14,874 nt of DNA. It comes from Candidatus Methylomirabilis sp. GTDB taxonomy: Bacteria > DYJV01. Of this stretch, positions 1 through 7,344 are shown in pieces. Location of the stretch: NCBI GenBank assembly GCA_020722945.1, contig DYJV01000060.1, positions 1 through 14,874 on the forward strand, in the 5' to 3' direction. Position numbers and translations under genes: made by a program. Every line of letters begins with the position of its first letter. Position 1 is the stretch's first letter. The notes below the pieces were generated by a model. That model was given only the letters and a program-made list of their open reading frames with translations, did no database searches and was not told the origin of the DNA.

Positions 1-83
1 CTATTTCTCACACCTATTCATATCTTAACCTATACTCTATAAGTTTGTTTGACTATACCTCTACCTTCTGATAAAAGGGAATT

Positions 84-2408
84 ATGTATCTAAAAGTTGT
101 ATTTGATATAAATTTAAATTCCCATTTTATTTATCATAAACCTGATTTTATATCTGATTCCCTTATATTTAGAAGGGTTTTACTACCTTTTAACAGAAAA
201 CTAAAAATTGCTTTTGTTATTGAAGAGTTTGAAAAGGTTGATAATACCCTATCTTTTAAAATTGAAGAGATAATAGATGTAATTGATTCTTTTTCTCTCA
301 TCAATTTTAAGGAGTTTTGTTTTTATAAATGGATTTCAGATTACTATATTGCTCCTTTAGGTCAGGTAATATTTGCTTTTTTACCATCTTTCTCATTAGA
401 TAATTGTAAAATTAAAATTATAGATAATCAATATTTACCTGAAGAGAGTGAAAAAGATATATTTGAGTTTATACAAAGGGATTCCTCTCTAAAAAAAATT
501 CAGGAGAAATTCTCTTTCTCTATCTTTTTTATCAGGAAACTAATTGAAAATAATATACTTTCAATAGAAACATCCCCTTCAAAATCTAAAAAGGTAAAAT
601 TTATAAAATTAAAATCTGATAAATTTCCACCACTAAATGATATTTTTAAAGATAAAAAGATATTACCTTTTGAATTTTTAAAAAAGAGAATAAAAGGGTT
701 AAAACGATATTTAAATGAAGGTGTCCTTGAATTAATTGAGAAAAATTACCAATTTTTACCTGATTCATTTGACTCTTCATTTGATTATAAAAGACCAGAT
801 ATATTATCAGATGAGCAGAAAACAGTATGGAGTAACATAGAAAGAGCAATAGAAAGTAAGAGATATTCACCGCAGCTTATATTTGGAGTTACTGGAAGTG
901 GTAAAACTGAGATATATCTAAAAGCTATTGAAAAAACTTTATCAATGGGGAGATCTGTAATATATCTTTTACCAGAGATATCACTCACTTCCGGGATTAC
1001 ACATATTCTTCTCTCTAATTTTCCTGAATCCCAGATAGCCTTGTATCATAGTAAAATCTCCAAAAATTTAAGATATGATTTGTGGGAGAAATCTCTAAAT
1101 GGTCAAGTAAATATATTAGTAGGTGCAAGGTCAGCTCTTTTTATTCCATTAAAAGATATCGGTTTGATAATTGTTGATGAGGAGCATGATCAAAGTTACA
1201 AGCAGGATGAGAAACCGCGATACAATGGGAGAGATTGTGCTCTTGTTAAAGCTAAATATTACAATATTCCTGTGATACTTGGTTCGGCTACGCCATCTAT
1301 TCAGAGCTTTTATAATGGTAACATAGGAAAATATAATATGAATATCCTTTCTAAAAGAGTTAGTGAACAGGCATTACCACAAATTGAAGTAATTGATATG
1401 AAGATGTTCCCTGGTGATAATATTGTTTCTCAAAAACTAAAAATTGAGATTGAAAAAAGTATATCAGCTAAGGGGCAAGTAATACTCCTTCTAAATAAAA
1501 AAGGGTATTCATCTTTTCTACTTTGTAGTGATTGTGGATATGTTTTTAAATGTAAAAACTGTGAAATATCTCTTACTTATTATAAGTCATACAACCAACT
1601 CGTTTGTGGTTACTGTGGAACCAGATATCCTGTCCCTTTTACATGCCCTAATTGCAAAAACAGTTTGTTCAGATTTATGGGTAAAGGGACAGAAAAGATA
1701 GTTGAGTATCTTTTTGAACAATTTAAAGAAAAGTATAGGATTGAAAGATTTGATGCAGAAGCATTGTCAAAAAAGGGTGAAAATGTTAGAATCCTGAAAG
1801 GTTTTAATAAAGGTGAGATCGATATATTAGTTGGAACTCAAATGATTGCAAAAGGTTACGATTTTCATAATGTTTCTCTTGTTGGGATAATATCTATTGA
1901 TAGTATGCTCAATTTTCCTGATTTTAACTCTTTAGAGAAGAGTTTTCAGCTTGTAATTCAGTGTTCAGGAAGAGCTGGTAGGAAGGGTAATTCGGGAAAA
2001 GTTATACTCCAAACTTTCTCTCCTGATAATTATATTTTTAAATTTTTTGAAGATTATAAAATAGATGATTTTTATAAATATGAGTTAGAGCAACGTAAAT
2101 TAGTTGGTTATCCACCATTTTCTTCTATTGTCCATATTATTTTTGAAAGTAGTATTAAAAATAAATGTTACGATTTTTCAGTAGCAGCAGAAAAAATTTT
2201 ACAAAAGTTTAAGAAAGGGGATACTCATATATTAGGTCCTGTTGAAAGCCCGATAAAAAGGATAAAAAGCAGATTTAGATATTCGATAATTTTAAAGGGT
2301 CATCAGAGAGATAATCTAAATTTTATGGTTAAATCTATGCTTGATAGTATGAAAAAGACAAATTCTGTTGATATTAAAATAGATGTTGACCCTATTAATT
2401 TGGTGTGA
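84..2408 (+). CDS. priA: Primosomal replication-restart helicase PriA
   Basis: PriA is a superfamily 2 3'-to-5' DNA helicase that recognises stalled forks and D-loops and reloads the replicative helicase. The 774-residue protein has the usual full length. An N-terminal DNA-binding domain covers about residues 1-100. The helicase core shows Walker A GVTGSGKT (268-275), Walker B DEEH (365-368), GSATPS (400-405), GTQMIAKGYDF (584-594) and QCSGRAGR (626-633). The PriA-specific zinc insertion is complete, with eight cysteines at 481, 484, 490, 493, 508, 511, 521 and 524 as four CxxC pairs. The C-terminus ends in the family-typical DVDP. The ATG follows AAAAGGGA with a short spacer. A TATACT at 31-36 could be a -10 box, but no convincing -35 is visible. 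It appears to be transcribed alone, with a 129-bp gap to the next open frame. Confidence 0.97.
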   Translation: MYLKVVFDINLNSHFIYHKPDFISDSLIFRRVLLPFNRKLKIAFVIEEFEKVDNTLSFKIEEIIDVIDSFSLINFKEFCFYKWISDYYIAPLGQVIFAFLPSFSLDNCKIKIIDNQYLPEESEKDIFEFIQRDSSLKKIQEKFSFSIFFIRKLIENNILSIETSPSKSKKVKFIKLKSDKFPPLNDIFKDKKILPFEFLKKRIKGLKRYLNEGVLELIEKNYQFLPDSFDSSFDYKRPDILSDEQKTVWSNIERAIESKRYSPQLIFGVTGSGKTEIYLKAIEKTLSMGRSVIYLLPEISLTSGITHILLSNFPESQIALYHSKISKNLRYDLWEKSLNGQVNILVGARSALFIPLKDIGLIIVDEEHDQSYKQDEKPRYNGRDCALVKAKYYNIPVILGSATPSIQSFYNGNIGKYNMNILSKRVSEQALPQIEVIDMKMFPGDNIVSQKLKIEIEKSISAKGQVILLLNKKGYSSFLLCSDCGYVFKCKNCEISLTYYKSYNQLVCGYCGTRYPVPFTCPNCKNSLFRFMGKGTEKIVEYLFEQFKEKYRIERFDAEALSKKGENVRILKGFNKGEIDILVGTQMIAKGYDFHNVSLVGIISIDSMLNFPDFNSLEKSFQLVIQCSGRAGRKGNSGKVILQTFSPDNYIFKFFEDYKIDDFYKYELEQRKLVGYPPFSSIVHIIFESSIKNKCYDFSVAAEKILQKFKKGDTHILGPVESPIKRIKSRFRYSIILKGHQRDNLNFMVKSMLDSMKKTNSVDIKIDVDPINLV

Positions 2409-2546
2409 TTTAAAATCCGTTACAATGATTCTCAATTAAGATTATCTACTTTATCTGATTAAGAGTTAGTTGTTACCATGGAAGTCAATGTTTAAAATTT
2501 ATTATATTTTGTTTTATTCCAACTAAACAATTAAAAGGTGGTAGTT

Positions 2547-3056
2547 TTGAATAGTGCAGAGTATTTTATTTCAAAGCTCAGATTAGAAAAGCATATAAAG
2601 GGTGGGTATTTCAGAGAGATATACAGAAGTTCTATAAGTATAGGAGATAAATGTTTACACTCTAATATTTGTGGTGATAGATCACTTCTAACAACCATAT
2701 ATTTTCTTTTAAAGTCAGGGGAAGTATCAAAATTTCATAAGTTAAAATTTGATGAGATATGGTTTCATCACTATGGCTCATCGCTTCTTTTACATGTTAT
2801 AGAGGAAAATGGAGATTATAAACCTTTAAAACTGGGTCTCGATATTGAAAATGGTGAGTTACCTCAAGTATTAGTAAAAGGTAATTCTATATTTGGAGCT
2901 GAGCTACTTCATAAGAATAGCTTTTCACTATTAAGTTGTATAATTGCTCCAGGTTTTGACTATGCAGATTTTACTTTGTATAAAGATAAAGAGCTTTTGA
3001 AATTATATCCTCAACATGCTGAGATTATAAAGAAACTTAATTCAGAGAAAGATTAG
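2547..3056 (+). CDS. Cupin-superfamily protein, DUF985 (YML079w-like)
   Basis: This is a small single-domain protein of 169 residues related to the DUF985 cupins. Family hallmarks are GGYFREIYRS (19-28), a central TIYFLLKSGEVSKFHKLKFD segment followed by E-I-W-F-H-H-Y-G (50-77), and APGFDYADFTL (134-144) near the end. Proteins of this fold are double-stranded beta-barrels, and many are dimers. No substrate is established for this branch, so the biochemical role is unknown. I place the start at the TTG at 2547 because AAAGGTGG (2534-2541) is a good Shine-Dalgarno sequence five bases upstream. A GTG at 2538 would add three residues but lies inside that ribosome binding site. The gene lies between priA and the aromatic operon leader with no overlap, so there is no strong functional context. 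Confidence 0.88.
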   Translation: MNSAEYFISKLRLEKHIKGGYFREIYRSSISIGDKCLHSNICGDRSLLTTIYFLLKSGEVSKFHKLKFDEIWFHHYGSSLLLHVIEENGDYKPLKLGLDIENGELPQVLVKGNSIFGAELLHKNSFSLLSCIIAPGFDYADFTLYKDKELLKLYPQHAEIIKKLNSEKD

Positions 3057-3099
3057 GATAAAAGAGTTTTGATTTTCTGATAACAGTTTAACAAATTTC

Positions 3100-3128
3100 T
3101 TGACAATCTCTTTTTTTTCTATTAATTA
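3100..3128 (+). promoter_or_regulatory. Possible promoter of the aromatic amino acid operon
   Basis: A perfect TTGACA -35 hexamer lies at 3100-3105. The -10 is not clear: TAATTA at 3123-3128 has the right 17-bp spacing but matches poorly, TATTAA at 3120-3125 matches better at 14 bp, and TAAAAT at 3132-3137 is too far away. A start near 3130 would place the whole leader peptide and attenuator in the transcript. Confidence 0.45.
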
Positions 3129-3162
3129 GATTAAAATTTTATTTTAAAGAGGCTATTTTATA

Positions 3163-3237
3163 ATGTCTACCCATTTTAATTTTTATTTTTTTTACTTTTA
3201 TTACAACAAAACTGTTGAGGGGATCTCCTTACGGTAG
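3163..3237 (+). CDS. Phe/Tyr-rich attenuation leader peptide
   Basis: This is a 24-codon open frame, ATG to TAG, preceded by AAAGAGG (3146-3152) ten bases upstream. Codon 5 is Phe and codons 7-14 read FYFFYFYY, so five Phe and four Tyr fall within ten positions. There are no Trp codons. This composition is the signature of a leader peptide that monitors charged tRNA-Phe and tRNA-Tyr, as in E. coli pheA or trp attenuation. The last control codons (Tyr-Tyr, 3199-3204) lie just upstream of RNA segment 1 (3211-3220). The stop codon at 3235-3237 overlaps the end of segment 2, so a terminating ribosome would mask it. The four-gene operon that follows makes prephenate, Phe and Tyr. AT-rich DNA can give Phe/Tyr runs by chance, but the ribosome binding site, stop position and RNA structures all agree. 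Confidence 0.83.
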   Translation: MSTHFNFYFFYFYYNKTVEGISLR

Positions 3238-3285
3238 AGTTCTATATATTTATTATTAAGAGCCGTGGGATTTACCCCCACGGCT
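3211..3285 (+). promoter_or_regulatory. Ribosome-mediated attenuator (segments 1-4) of the aro operon
   Basis: Hand pairing gives mutually exclusive stems. The 1:2 protector pairs 3211-3220 with 3227-3235 (nine pairs, one bulged T at 3215, loop GGATCT). The 2:3 antiterminator pairs CTTACGGT (3228-3235) with GCCGTGGG (3262-3269), eight contiguous pairs of which three are G-U. The 3:4 terminator pairs 3261-3269 with 3277-3285. Inference: ribosomes stalled on the late Phe/Tyr codons cover segment 1, free segment 2, and allow 2:3 to prevent termination. Ribosomes reaching the stop codon mask segment 2, so 3:4 forms and transcription ends. No energies were computed. Confidence 0.78.
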
Positions 3286-3293
3286 TTTTTTTT
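3258..3293 (+). terminator. Intrinsic terminator (attenuator stem 3:4)
   Basis: AGCCGTGGG (3261-3269) pairs perfectly with CCCACGGCT (3277-3285) around a seven-base loop and runs directly into nine T residues (3285-3293). The stem can extend outward with A-T and G-T pairs from 3258. It sits 28 bases before the first structural gene and downstream of the leader peptide, so its role is probably conditional rather than ending the cupin gene alone. Confidence 0.92.
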
Positions 3294-3321
3294 GCCAAAA
3301 AAAATAAAGGGGGAGAAGAAA

Positions 3322-4116
3322 GTGATTGGGAAATTGATAAGAATGGGAAGGCTGAAAGACAGGGAAAGTGGTAAGTTTTTAATTCTGCCACTTGATCATG
3401 GGGTTACAGTTGGTCCAATACATGGGATCACAAATCTTAAATCTATTGTTGATATTGCTGCAAATGGAGGGGCTACTGCTGTTGTTGAGCATAAAGGTAT
3501 GGTTGAAGCAGGTTTTAGAGGAGGTGGAAAAGATATTGGATTGATAGTGCATTTATCTGCTTCTACAAATCTTTCAGAATATCCGAATACCAAAACTCTT
3601 GTTGGAACTGTTGAAGAAGCTATCAAACTTGGAGCTGATGGTGTTTCCATACATGTAAACATTGGTGATATTAATGAAAGGGAGATGTTGTCTGATTTTG
3701 GAAAGATATCAAAATGTGCATCAGAGTTTGGAGTTCCACTGCTTGCAATGGTTTATCCCCGTGGAAGTAAGATAAAAGATAGCTATGATCCAAGTTTAAT
3801 TGGACACTGTGCAAGACTTGGTGCTGAACTTGGTGCTGATATAGTAAAGGTTTCATACAGTGGAGATATAGATTCATTTGCTAAGATTGTAGAATCAACA
3901 CCTATCCCTGTTGTTATTGCAGGTGGGGAGAAGATGGAGTCAGATATTGATGTCCTCAAAATGGTTGAAGATTCCATTAAAGCAGGTGGAGCAGGAATCT
4001 CAATAGGAAGAAATATATTTCAAAGTCCGATCCCTGACAAATTGATTCAAGCATTATCACTTATAATAAAAAATGGTGAATCAGCAGATAAAGCCCATAG
4101 TTATCTTACAAAATAG
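3322..4116 (+). CDS. 2-amino-3,7-dideoxy-D-threo-hept-6-ulosonate synthase (ADH synthase)
   Basis: This class I (Schiff-base) aldolase of the DeoC/FbaB-like family condenses L-aspartate semialdehyde with a 6-deoxy-5-ketofructose 1-phosphate-derived unit. The product is the first committed intermediate of the archaeal-type route to 3-dehydroquinate, replacing DAHP synthase. The 264-residue protein shows [10 protein letters not shown] with Asp25, MVYPRG with Tyr145 and ADIVKVSY with Lys176. These fall where the acid/base Asp and Tyr and the Schiff-base Lys lie in characterised MJ0400-type enzymes. The C-terminal phosphate site is seen in AGG-E-KM and [11 protein letters not shown] choose the GTG at 3322 because AAAGGGGGAG (3307-3316) is well spaced. 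An upstream in-frame GTG at 3265 lies inside the terminator stem and would add 19 non-conserved residues. It is the first gene of the attenuator-controlled operon. Confidence 0.93.
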   Translation: MIGKLIRMGRLKDRESGKFLILPLDHGVTVGPIHGITNLKSIVDIAANGGATAVVEHKGMVEAGFRGGGKDIGLIVHLSASTNLSEYPNTKTLVGTVEEAIKLGADGVSIHVNIGDINEREMLSDFGKISKCASEFGVPLLAMVYPRGSKIKDSYDPSLIGHCARLGAELGADIVKVSYSGDIDSFAKIVESTPIPVVIAGGEKMESDIDVLKMVEDSIKAGGAGISIGRNIFQSPIPDKLIQALSLIIKNGESADKAHSYLTK

Positions 4117-4161
4117 AGATGCTCTAAATTTAATATAAAAATTTCCTTTAGGAGTCTGAAT

Positions 4162-5133
4162 GTGAAAAAGGTATGGTTGAATATAGAGATTTTTAATAAA
4201 GATTTTATTACTACTGCTCTTGAGTGTGGGGTGAAAACTTTTCTTGTTAGTGACCAAGTAGTTGGAGAAGAGATTTTGAAATTGGCAAAGGTTGAAATTA
4301 TTCTCAGAAAAGATATTATTTTTTACGAATATCAAAATCAGAGTGATGAAGATAAAATTTTAGATATTTCAAGAGATAATAATCTTGTATTGGAGAGTAA
4401 AACATGGGAGATAATTCCGTGGGAGAACCTTATTGCCAAAGGTGCAAAATTTTTTGTCTTTGTAAAAAACATTGATGATATAAAAAATGCACTAAAAGTT
4501 CTTGAAATAGGTGTTTATGGAGTTATTATCAATACTGTAGATAGAGATATTTTGAAAGAGATTTTGAAGAAAGTTTACTTTAAAAAATCTATCAATCTTT
4601 CTCCTGCAAAGGTTACAAAAATAAAAATTCTTGATTCTGGAGATAGAGTCTGTGTTGATACATGCAATCTTATGTCAATAGGTGAAGGACTACTAATTGG
4701 CAACAGTAGTAACTGCCTCTTTCTTGTCCATTCAGAATCAATAGAAAATAGTTACTGTAGTCCAAGACCTTTCCGTGTTAATGCAGGACCTGTCCATGCG
4801 TATGTTATGGTTAATGAAGGGAAGACGAAATATCTTTCTGAAATAAATAGTGGTGATGAAGTTGCAATAGTTAATTATAAGGGTGAAGTTAGGGTAGGGG
4901 TGACAGGAAGAAGTAAGATCGAAGTTAGACCACTTTTAATGGTTGAAGCTATTTCTGGTGGCACAACTTACTCTGTCATACTTCAAAATGCTGAAACTAT
5001 AAATTTAGTAAAAGAAGATGGGAATCCTGTCTCTGTAACTAATTTGAAAGAGGGTGATAATGTTTTGGTATATCTTGATACGGGTGGTAGGCATTTTGGA
5101 ATAAAGATAGAGGAGAGTATAGTTGAAAAGTAG
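4162..5133 (+). CDS. 3-dehydroquinate synthase II
   Basis: This enzyme performs NAD-dependent oxidative deamination and cyclisation of ADH to 3-dehydroquinate, replacing the DAHP-dependent AroB. It is unrelated in sequence to bacterial AroB. The 323-residue length is typical. The N-terminal half (1-145) is divergent. The C-terminal half carries the family core: GDRVCVDTCNLM (160-171), GEGLLIGNSS (174-183), FLVHSES (187-193), RPFRVNAGPVHAY (202-214), YLSE (224-227) and VGVTGRSKIEVRPLLMVEA (245-263). The GTG start at 4162 follows AGGAG (4150-4154); the overlapping ATG at 4160 runs straight into a stop. It follows ADH synthase by 45 bp and overlaps the next gene by 11 bp, consistent with one polycistronic mRNA. 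Confidence 0.95.
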   Translation: MKKVWLNIEIFNKDFITTALECGVKTFLVSDQVVGEEILKLAKVEIILRKDIIFYEYQNQSDEDKILDISRDNNLVLESKTWEIIPWENLIAKGAKFFVFVKNIDDIKNALKVLEIGVYGVIINTVDRDILKEILKKVYFKKSINLSPAKVTKIKILDSGDRVCVDTCNLMSIGEGLLIGNSSNCLFLVHSESIENSYCSPRPFRVNAGPVHAYVMVNEGKTKYLSEINSGDEVAIVNYKGEVRVGVTGRSKIEVRPLLMVEAISGGTTYSVILQNAETINLVKEDGNPVSVTNLKEGDNVLVYLDTGGRHFGIKIEESIVEK

Positions 5134-5869
5134 TTTTAAAATTGGAATTATTGGTGGAAACGGGGCAATGGGCAGCTCTTTTAGAAATTTTCTTGATAAT
5201 AAGGGGTTAGATTATATTTTTTCAGATAATGAAACTGATTATTCAAATATTGATGTGGTAAAATTTTCTGATATTGTTATTTTGAGTATCTCTCTTGGTA
5301 ATTATGAAAGGATTTTAAAAGAGATATCTCCATATCTTAAAAAGGGGAAGTTGTTGGTAGATTTTGGATCATTGAAGTTAGAGTCTGTAAAATTAATGAA
5401 ATTTTTCTTCGATGGTGAGATTCTTGCCACTCACCCTCTTTTTGGACCTGATAAGAATTTTTTTGGGGAGGGAAACAGCATTGTAATTAGCAAAACTGAC
5501 CCATCTGAGAAAACAGATTTTATAATTTCACTTTTTAAGGAGAACAAGTTAAATATTGTAGAGCTTTCACCTGAGGAACATGATGAGATTATGGCATATA
5601 TACATGGATTTTACTATCTTATGAACATAACGTATATTGATATTTTAAAAAATAAGTTTCAAAATATTGATAAATTGGAAGCTTTCAAGACAACCTCTTT
5701 TAAATCTTATCTAAATTCTTTGAATAATATTTTTAATGGTAAAGATGAGCTTATCAAGTTTATCAGTTATAGTAACCCTTATATTGATAAAGTAAAAAAC
5801 GAATTTATCAATAAACTGGGCAAAGATATAAATATAGGAGATTTAAGAAATTTTTTTAAAAGAGGTTAG
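5123..5869 (+). CDS. tyrA: Prephenate (or arogenate) dehydrogenase, TyrA
   Basis: TyrA oxidatively decarboxylates prephenate to 4-hydroxyphenylpyruvate, the tyrosine branch. The protein has 248 residues. A Rossmann nucleotide site is at the N-terminus (IGIIGGNGAMG, GxGxxG glycines 12, 14 and 17). The family motif THPLFGP (103-109, His104) and a second His-rich segment, SPEEHDEIMAYIHG (149-162, His153 and His161), mark the substrate domain. It is short compared with TyrA proteins carrying chorismate mutase or ACT domains and has neither, so feedback control here is likely at the attenuator or through other enzymes. The start is TTG at 5123, with AGGAG (5111-5115) seven bases upstream and an 11-bp overlap with the DHQ synthase gene, suggesting translational coupling. 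Prephenate versus arogenate preference cannot be read from the sequence. Confidence 0.9.
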   Translation: MKSSFKIGIIGGNGAMGSSFRNFLDNKGLDYIFSDNETDYSNIDVVKFSDIVILSISLGNYERILKEISPYLKKGKLLVDFGSLKLESVKLMKFFFDGEILATHPLFGPDKNFFGEGNSIVISKTDPSEKTDFIISLFKENKLNIVELSPEEHDEIMAYIHGFYYLMNITYIDILKNKFQNIDKLEAFKTTSFKSYLNSLNNIFNGKDELIKFISYSNPYIDKVKNEFINKLGKDINIGDLRNFFKRG

Positions 5870-5885
5870 TAAAGTGGGGAGTGAG

Positions 5886-6950
5886 ATGGATAAAGATCTA
5901 ACTTATTATAGAGACAAAATAGATAAAATAGATGCACAGATAGTTGATCTTCTAAATAAAAGAGCTGATGTTTCAAAGAAAATAGGTGAGATAAAGAGGG
6001 TTCACGAGGAGGAAATAATTGATTTTTCAAGAGAGAAAGAGGTTTTTACTAAAATTTTGTCAGAGAGTAGTGAGCTGATACCAGAGGGTGATCTAAAAAA
6101 TATTTATAGGGAGATAATAGCTTCTTCTCGTAAATTACAAAAATCTTATTTTGTTAGTTTTTTGGGTCCTGAGGGTTCATTTTCAAATATTGCTTTTGAG
6201 AAGTTTTTTGGTAAAAACACAAATTTTAATTTATGTAAAGACATTAAAGATATTTTTTATGATGTTTCTAAATCTAATGCAAAATTTGGTATAGTTCCTG
6301 TAGAAAATTCAATTGAGGGGAGTGTAAATACTACTTTTGATAACCTTTTTGAATTCAATGTAAAAATATGGTGTGAATTAAGATTGAGAATAAATTTTGA
6401 TTTAATTTCATTTTCTAATAGTATTAAAAGTATAAAGAAGATTTACTCTCATCCTCATGCATTAGCACAGTGCAGAAACTTTATTAAAAATAATTTTGAA
6501 AATGTTGAGTTAGTTGAATTATCAAGCACATCTGAGAGTGTCCATTATATTAAAGATAGTAGTGAAAGTGGTGCGATTGTATCCCCAGTTGCCGCTAAAA
6601 TATACAATGTTCCTGTGTTGTCCAAAAATATTGAAGATTCATCTAACAACTTCACAAGATTTTTTGTTATATCAAATAATGAAAACCAAATAAAAGAAGG
6701 GAGTAAAACATCTTTTATCTTCTCAATTTCTCATCAACCTAAAATGTTGGCCAAAGCACTTGGAGTTGTTGCCAAATACAATCTGAATATGTGTAAAATA
6801 GAGTCAAGACCTATAAAAACAATCCCTTGGGAGTATCTATTTTTTATTGATATTGAGGGGAAATGCAGTGAAGATTTTATTGAAGATTTTAAAAAAGAGA
6901 CAACTTTTTTAAAAAAATTAGGGACATACCCTTTAGAGATGCTCGATTAG
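5886..6950 (+). CDS. pheA: Bifunctional chorismate mutase / prephenate dehydratase (P-protein)
   Basis: PheA converts chorismate to prephenate and then to phenylpyruvate. Domains in order, from the ATG: AroQ-type chorismate mutase (about 1-85, with YYRDKIDKIDAQIVDLLNKR and the matching C-terminal helix), prephenate dehydratase (about 88-265; GPEGSFS at 94-100, VPVENSIEGSV at 137-147, SHPHALAQC at 188-196 and the catalytic TRF at 257-259), and a C-terminal ACT domain (about 275-350) with ESRP at 306-309, the Phe-binding signature for feedback inhibition. Two starts are plausible: GTG at 5874 (AGAGG eight bases upstream) and ATG at 5886 (GGGAG four bases upstream), differing by four residues. 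I report the ATG. It ends the four-gene aromatic operon. No strong hairpin terminator follows the stop. Confidence 0.94.
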   Translation: MDKDLTYYRDKIDKIDAQIVDLLNKRADVSKKIGEIKRVHEEEIIDFSREKEVFTKILSESSELIPEGDLKNIYREIIASSRKLQKSYFVSFLGPEGSFSNIAFEKFFGKNTNFNLCKDIKDIFYDVSKSNAKFGIVPVENSIEGSVNTTFDNLFEFNVKIWCELRLRINFDLISFSNSIKSIKKIYSHPHALAQCRNFIKNNFENVELVELSSTSESVHYIKDSSESGAIVSPVAAKIYNVPVLSKNIEDSSNNFTRFFVISNNENQIKEGSKTSFIFSISHQPKMLAKALGVVAKYNLNMCKIESRPIKTIPWEYLFFIDIEGKCSEDFIEDFKKETTFLKKLGTYPLEMLD

Positions 6951-6973
6951 CAACTATTTTAGTTTTGAATATA

Positions 6974-7007
6974 TCTCTCCGTGTATCTCTGTGTCCCCTG
7001 TGGTTTG
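6974..7007. repeat. Low-complexity CTCTGTG-type intergenic repeat, copy 1
   Basis: A pyrimidine/GTG-rich stretch reads CTCTCCGTGTATCTCTGTG and then CCCCTGTGGTTT. A diverged copy in the same orientation lies beyond the cfa gene at 8493-8517 (TCTCTGTGCTCTCTGCCATG, then TGGTA). Such phrases recur between genes in many Bacteroidota-like genomes (recalled, not searched). It marks the start of the foreign-looking 6951-9360 region. Confidence 0.4.
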
Positions 7008-7022
7008 TTTTTCTCACTATGA

Positions 7023-7067
7023 CCAATATGCCAAAAAAGTTGACCCCATAGATTGAAAAAAATATGG
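7023..7067 (-). repeat. Left copy of 45-bp inverted repeat flanking cfa
   Basis: Its reverse complement matches 8820-8863 with about 40 of 45 positions identical (four mismatches and one gap in a T run). The shared core is TATGGGGTCAAC and both copies end in CATATTGG. Identity stops sharply after CATATTGG on the outer side of both copies. No target-site duplication was seen. Confidence 0.8.
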
Positions 7068-7076
7068 AGAAAGCAG

Positions 7077-7196
7077 ATGATTGAAAAAATAGCCACAAAA
7101 TTAAGATTAAAAAATTATAGTAATAAAAAGAAGTTTGAATTATTGTTTGAATATTACTCATTGGAAGCAGAAGCAAGAGGTTCTTTTCTAAAGTGA
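7077..7196 (+). CDS. Unrecognised small ORF, possible gene remnant
   Basis: This is an ATG-started frame of 39 codons with GGAG (7066-7069) seven bases upstream. It encodes a Lys/Leu/Glu-rich, probably helical peptide starting MIEKIATKLRLKNYSNKKKF. I do not recognise it. The ribosome binding site lies at the inner edge of the left inverted repeat, so the frame could be the truncated N-terminus of a gene disrupted when the cassette formed, or chance. It is separated from cfa by about 150 bp of AT-rich DNA. Confidence 0.25.
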   Translation: MIEKIATKLRLKNYSNKKKFELLFEYYSLEAEARGSFLK

Positions 7197-7278
7197 GCAA
7201 GGTTTATATTTAGTAGAAATCGAAATATACAATTGAAATTTTGTTTAAAAGATTATTTTATAAATAGTAATTTTCTGT

Positions 7279-7307
7279 TTGACTACTTTTTGTTTTTTGT
7301 ATATATT
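7279..7307 (+). promoter_or_regulatory. Sigma70-type promoter of cfa
   Basis: TTGACT (7279-7284) and TATATT (7302-7307) are separated by exactly 17 bp, each matching five of six consensus bases. Transcription would start near 7314 and give a 5' leader of about 30 bases before the cfa ATG. Confidence 0.6.
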
Positions 7308-7344
7308 TTAAAAAAAAGTATTAAATCAAAAAAAATTTTCTAAT

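Noticed and set aside
3163-3293. T-box riboswitch as the explanation of the leader
   Set aside because: No conserved T-box-like sequence or stem I features were seen, while a translated Phe/Tyr leader peptide is present.
3396-3977. Three minus-strand open frames
   Set aside because: Antisense shadows of ADH synthase with no recognisable domain.
6889-7200. Minus-strand frame of 103 codons with hydrophobic stretches
   Set aside because: It spans the end of pheA, the CTCTGTG-type repeat and the inverted repeat; the composition is explained by those sequences.
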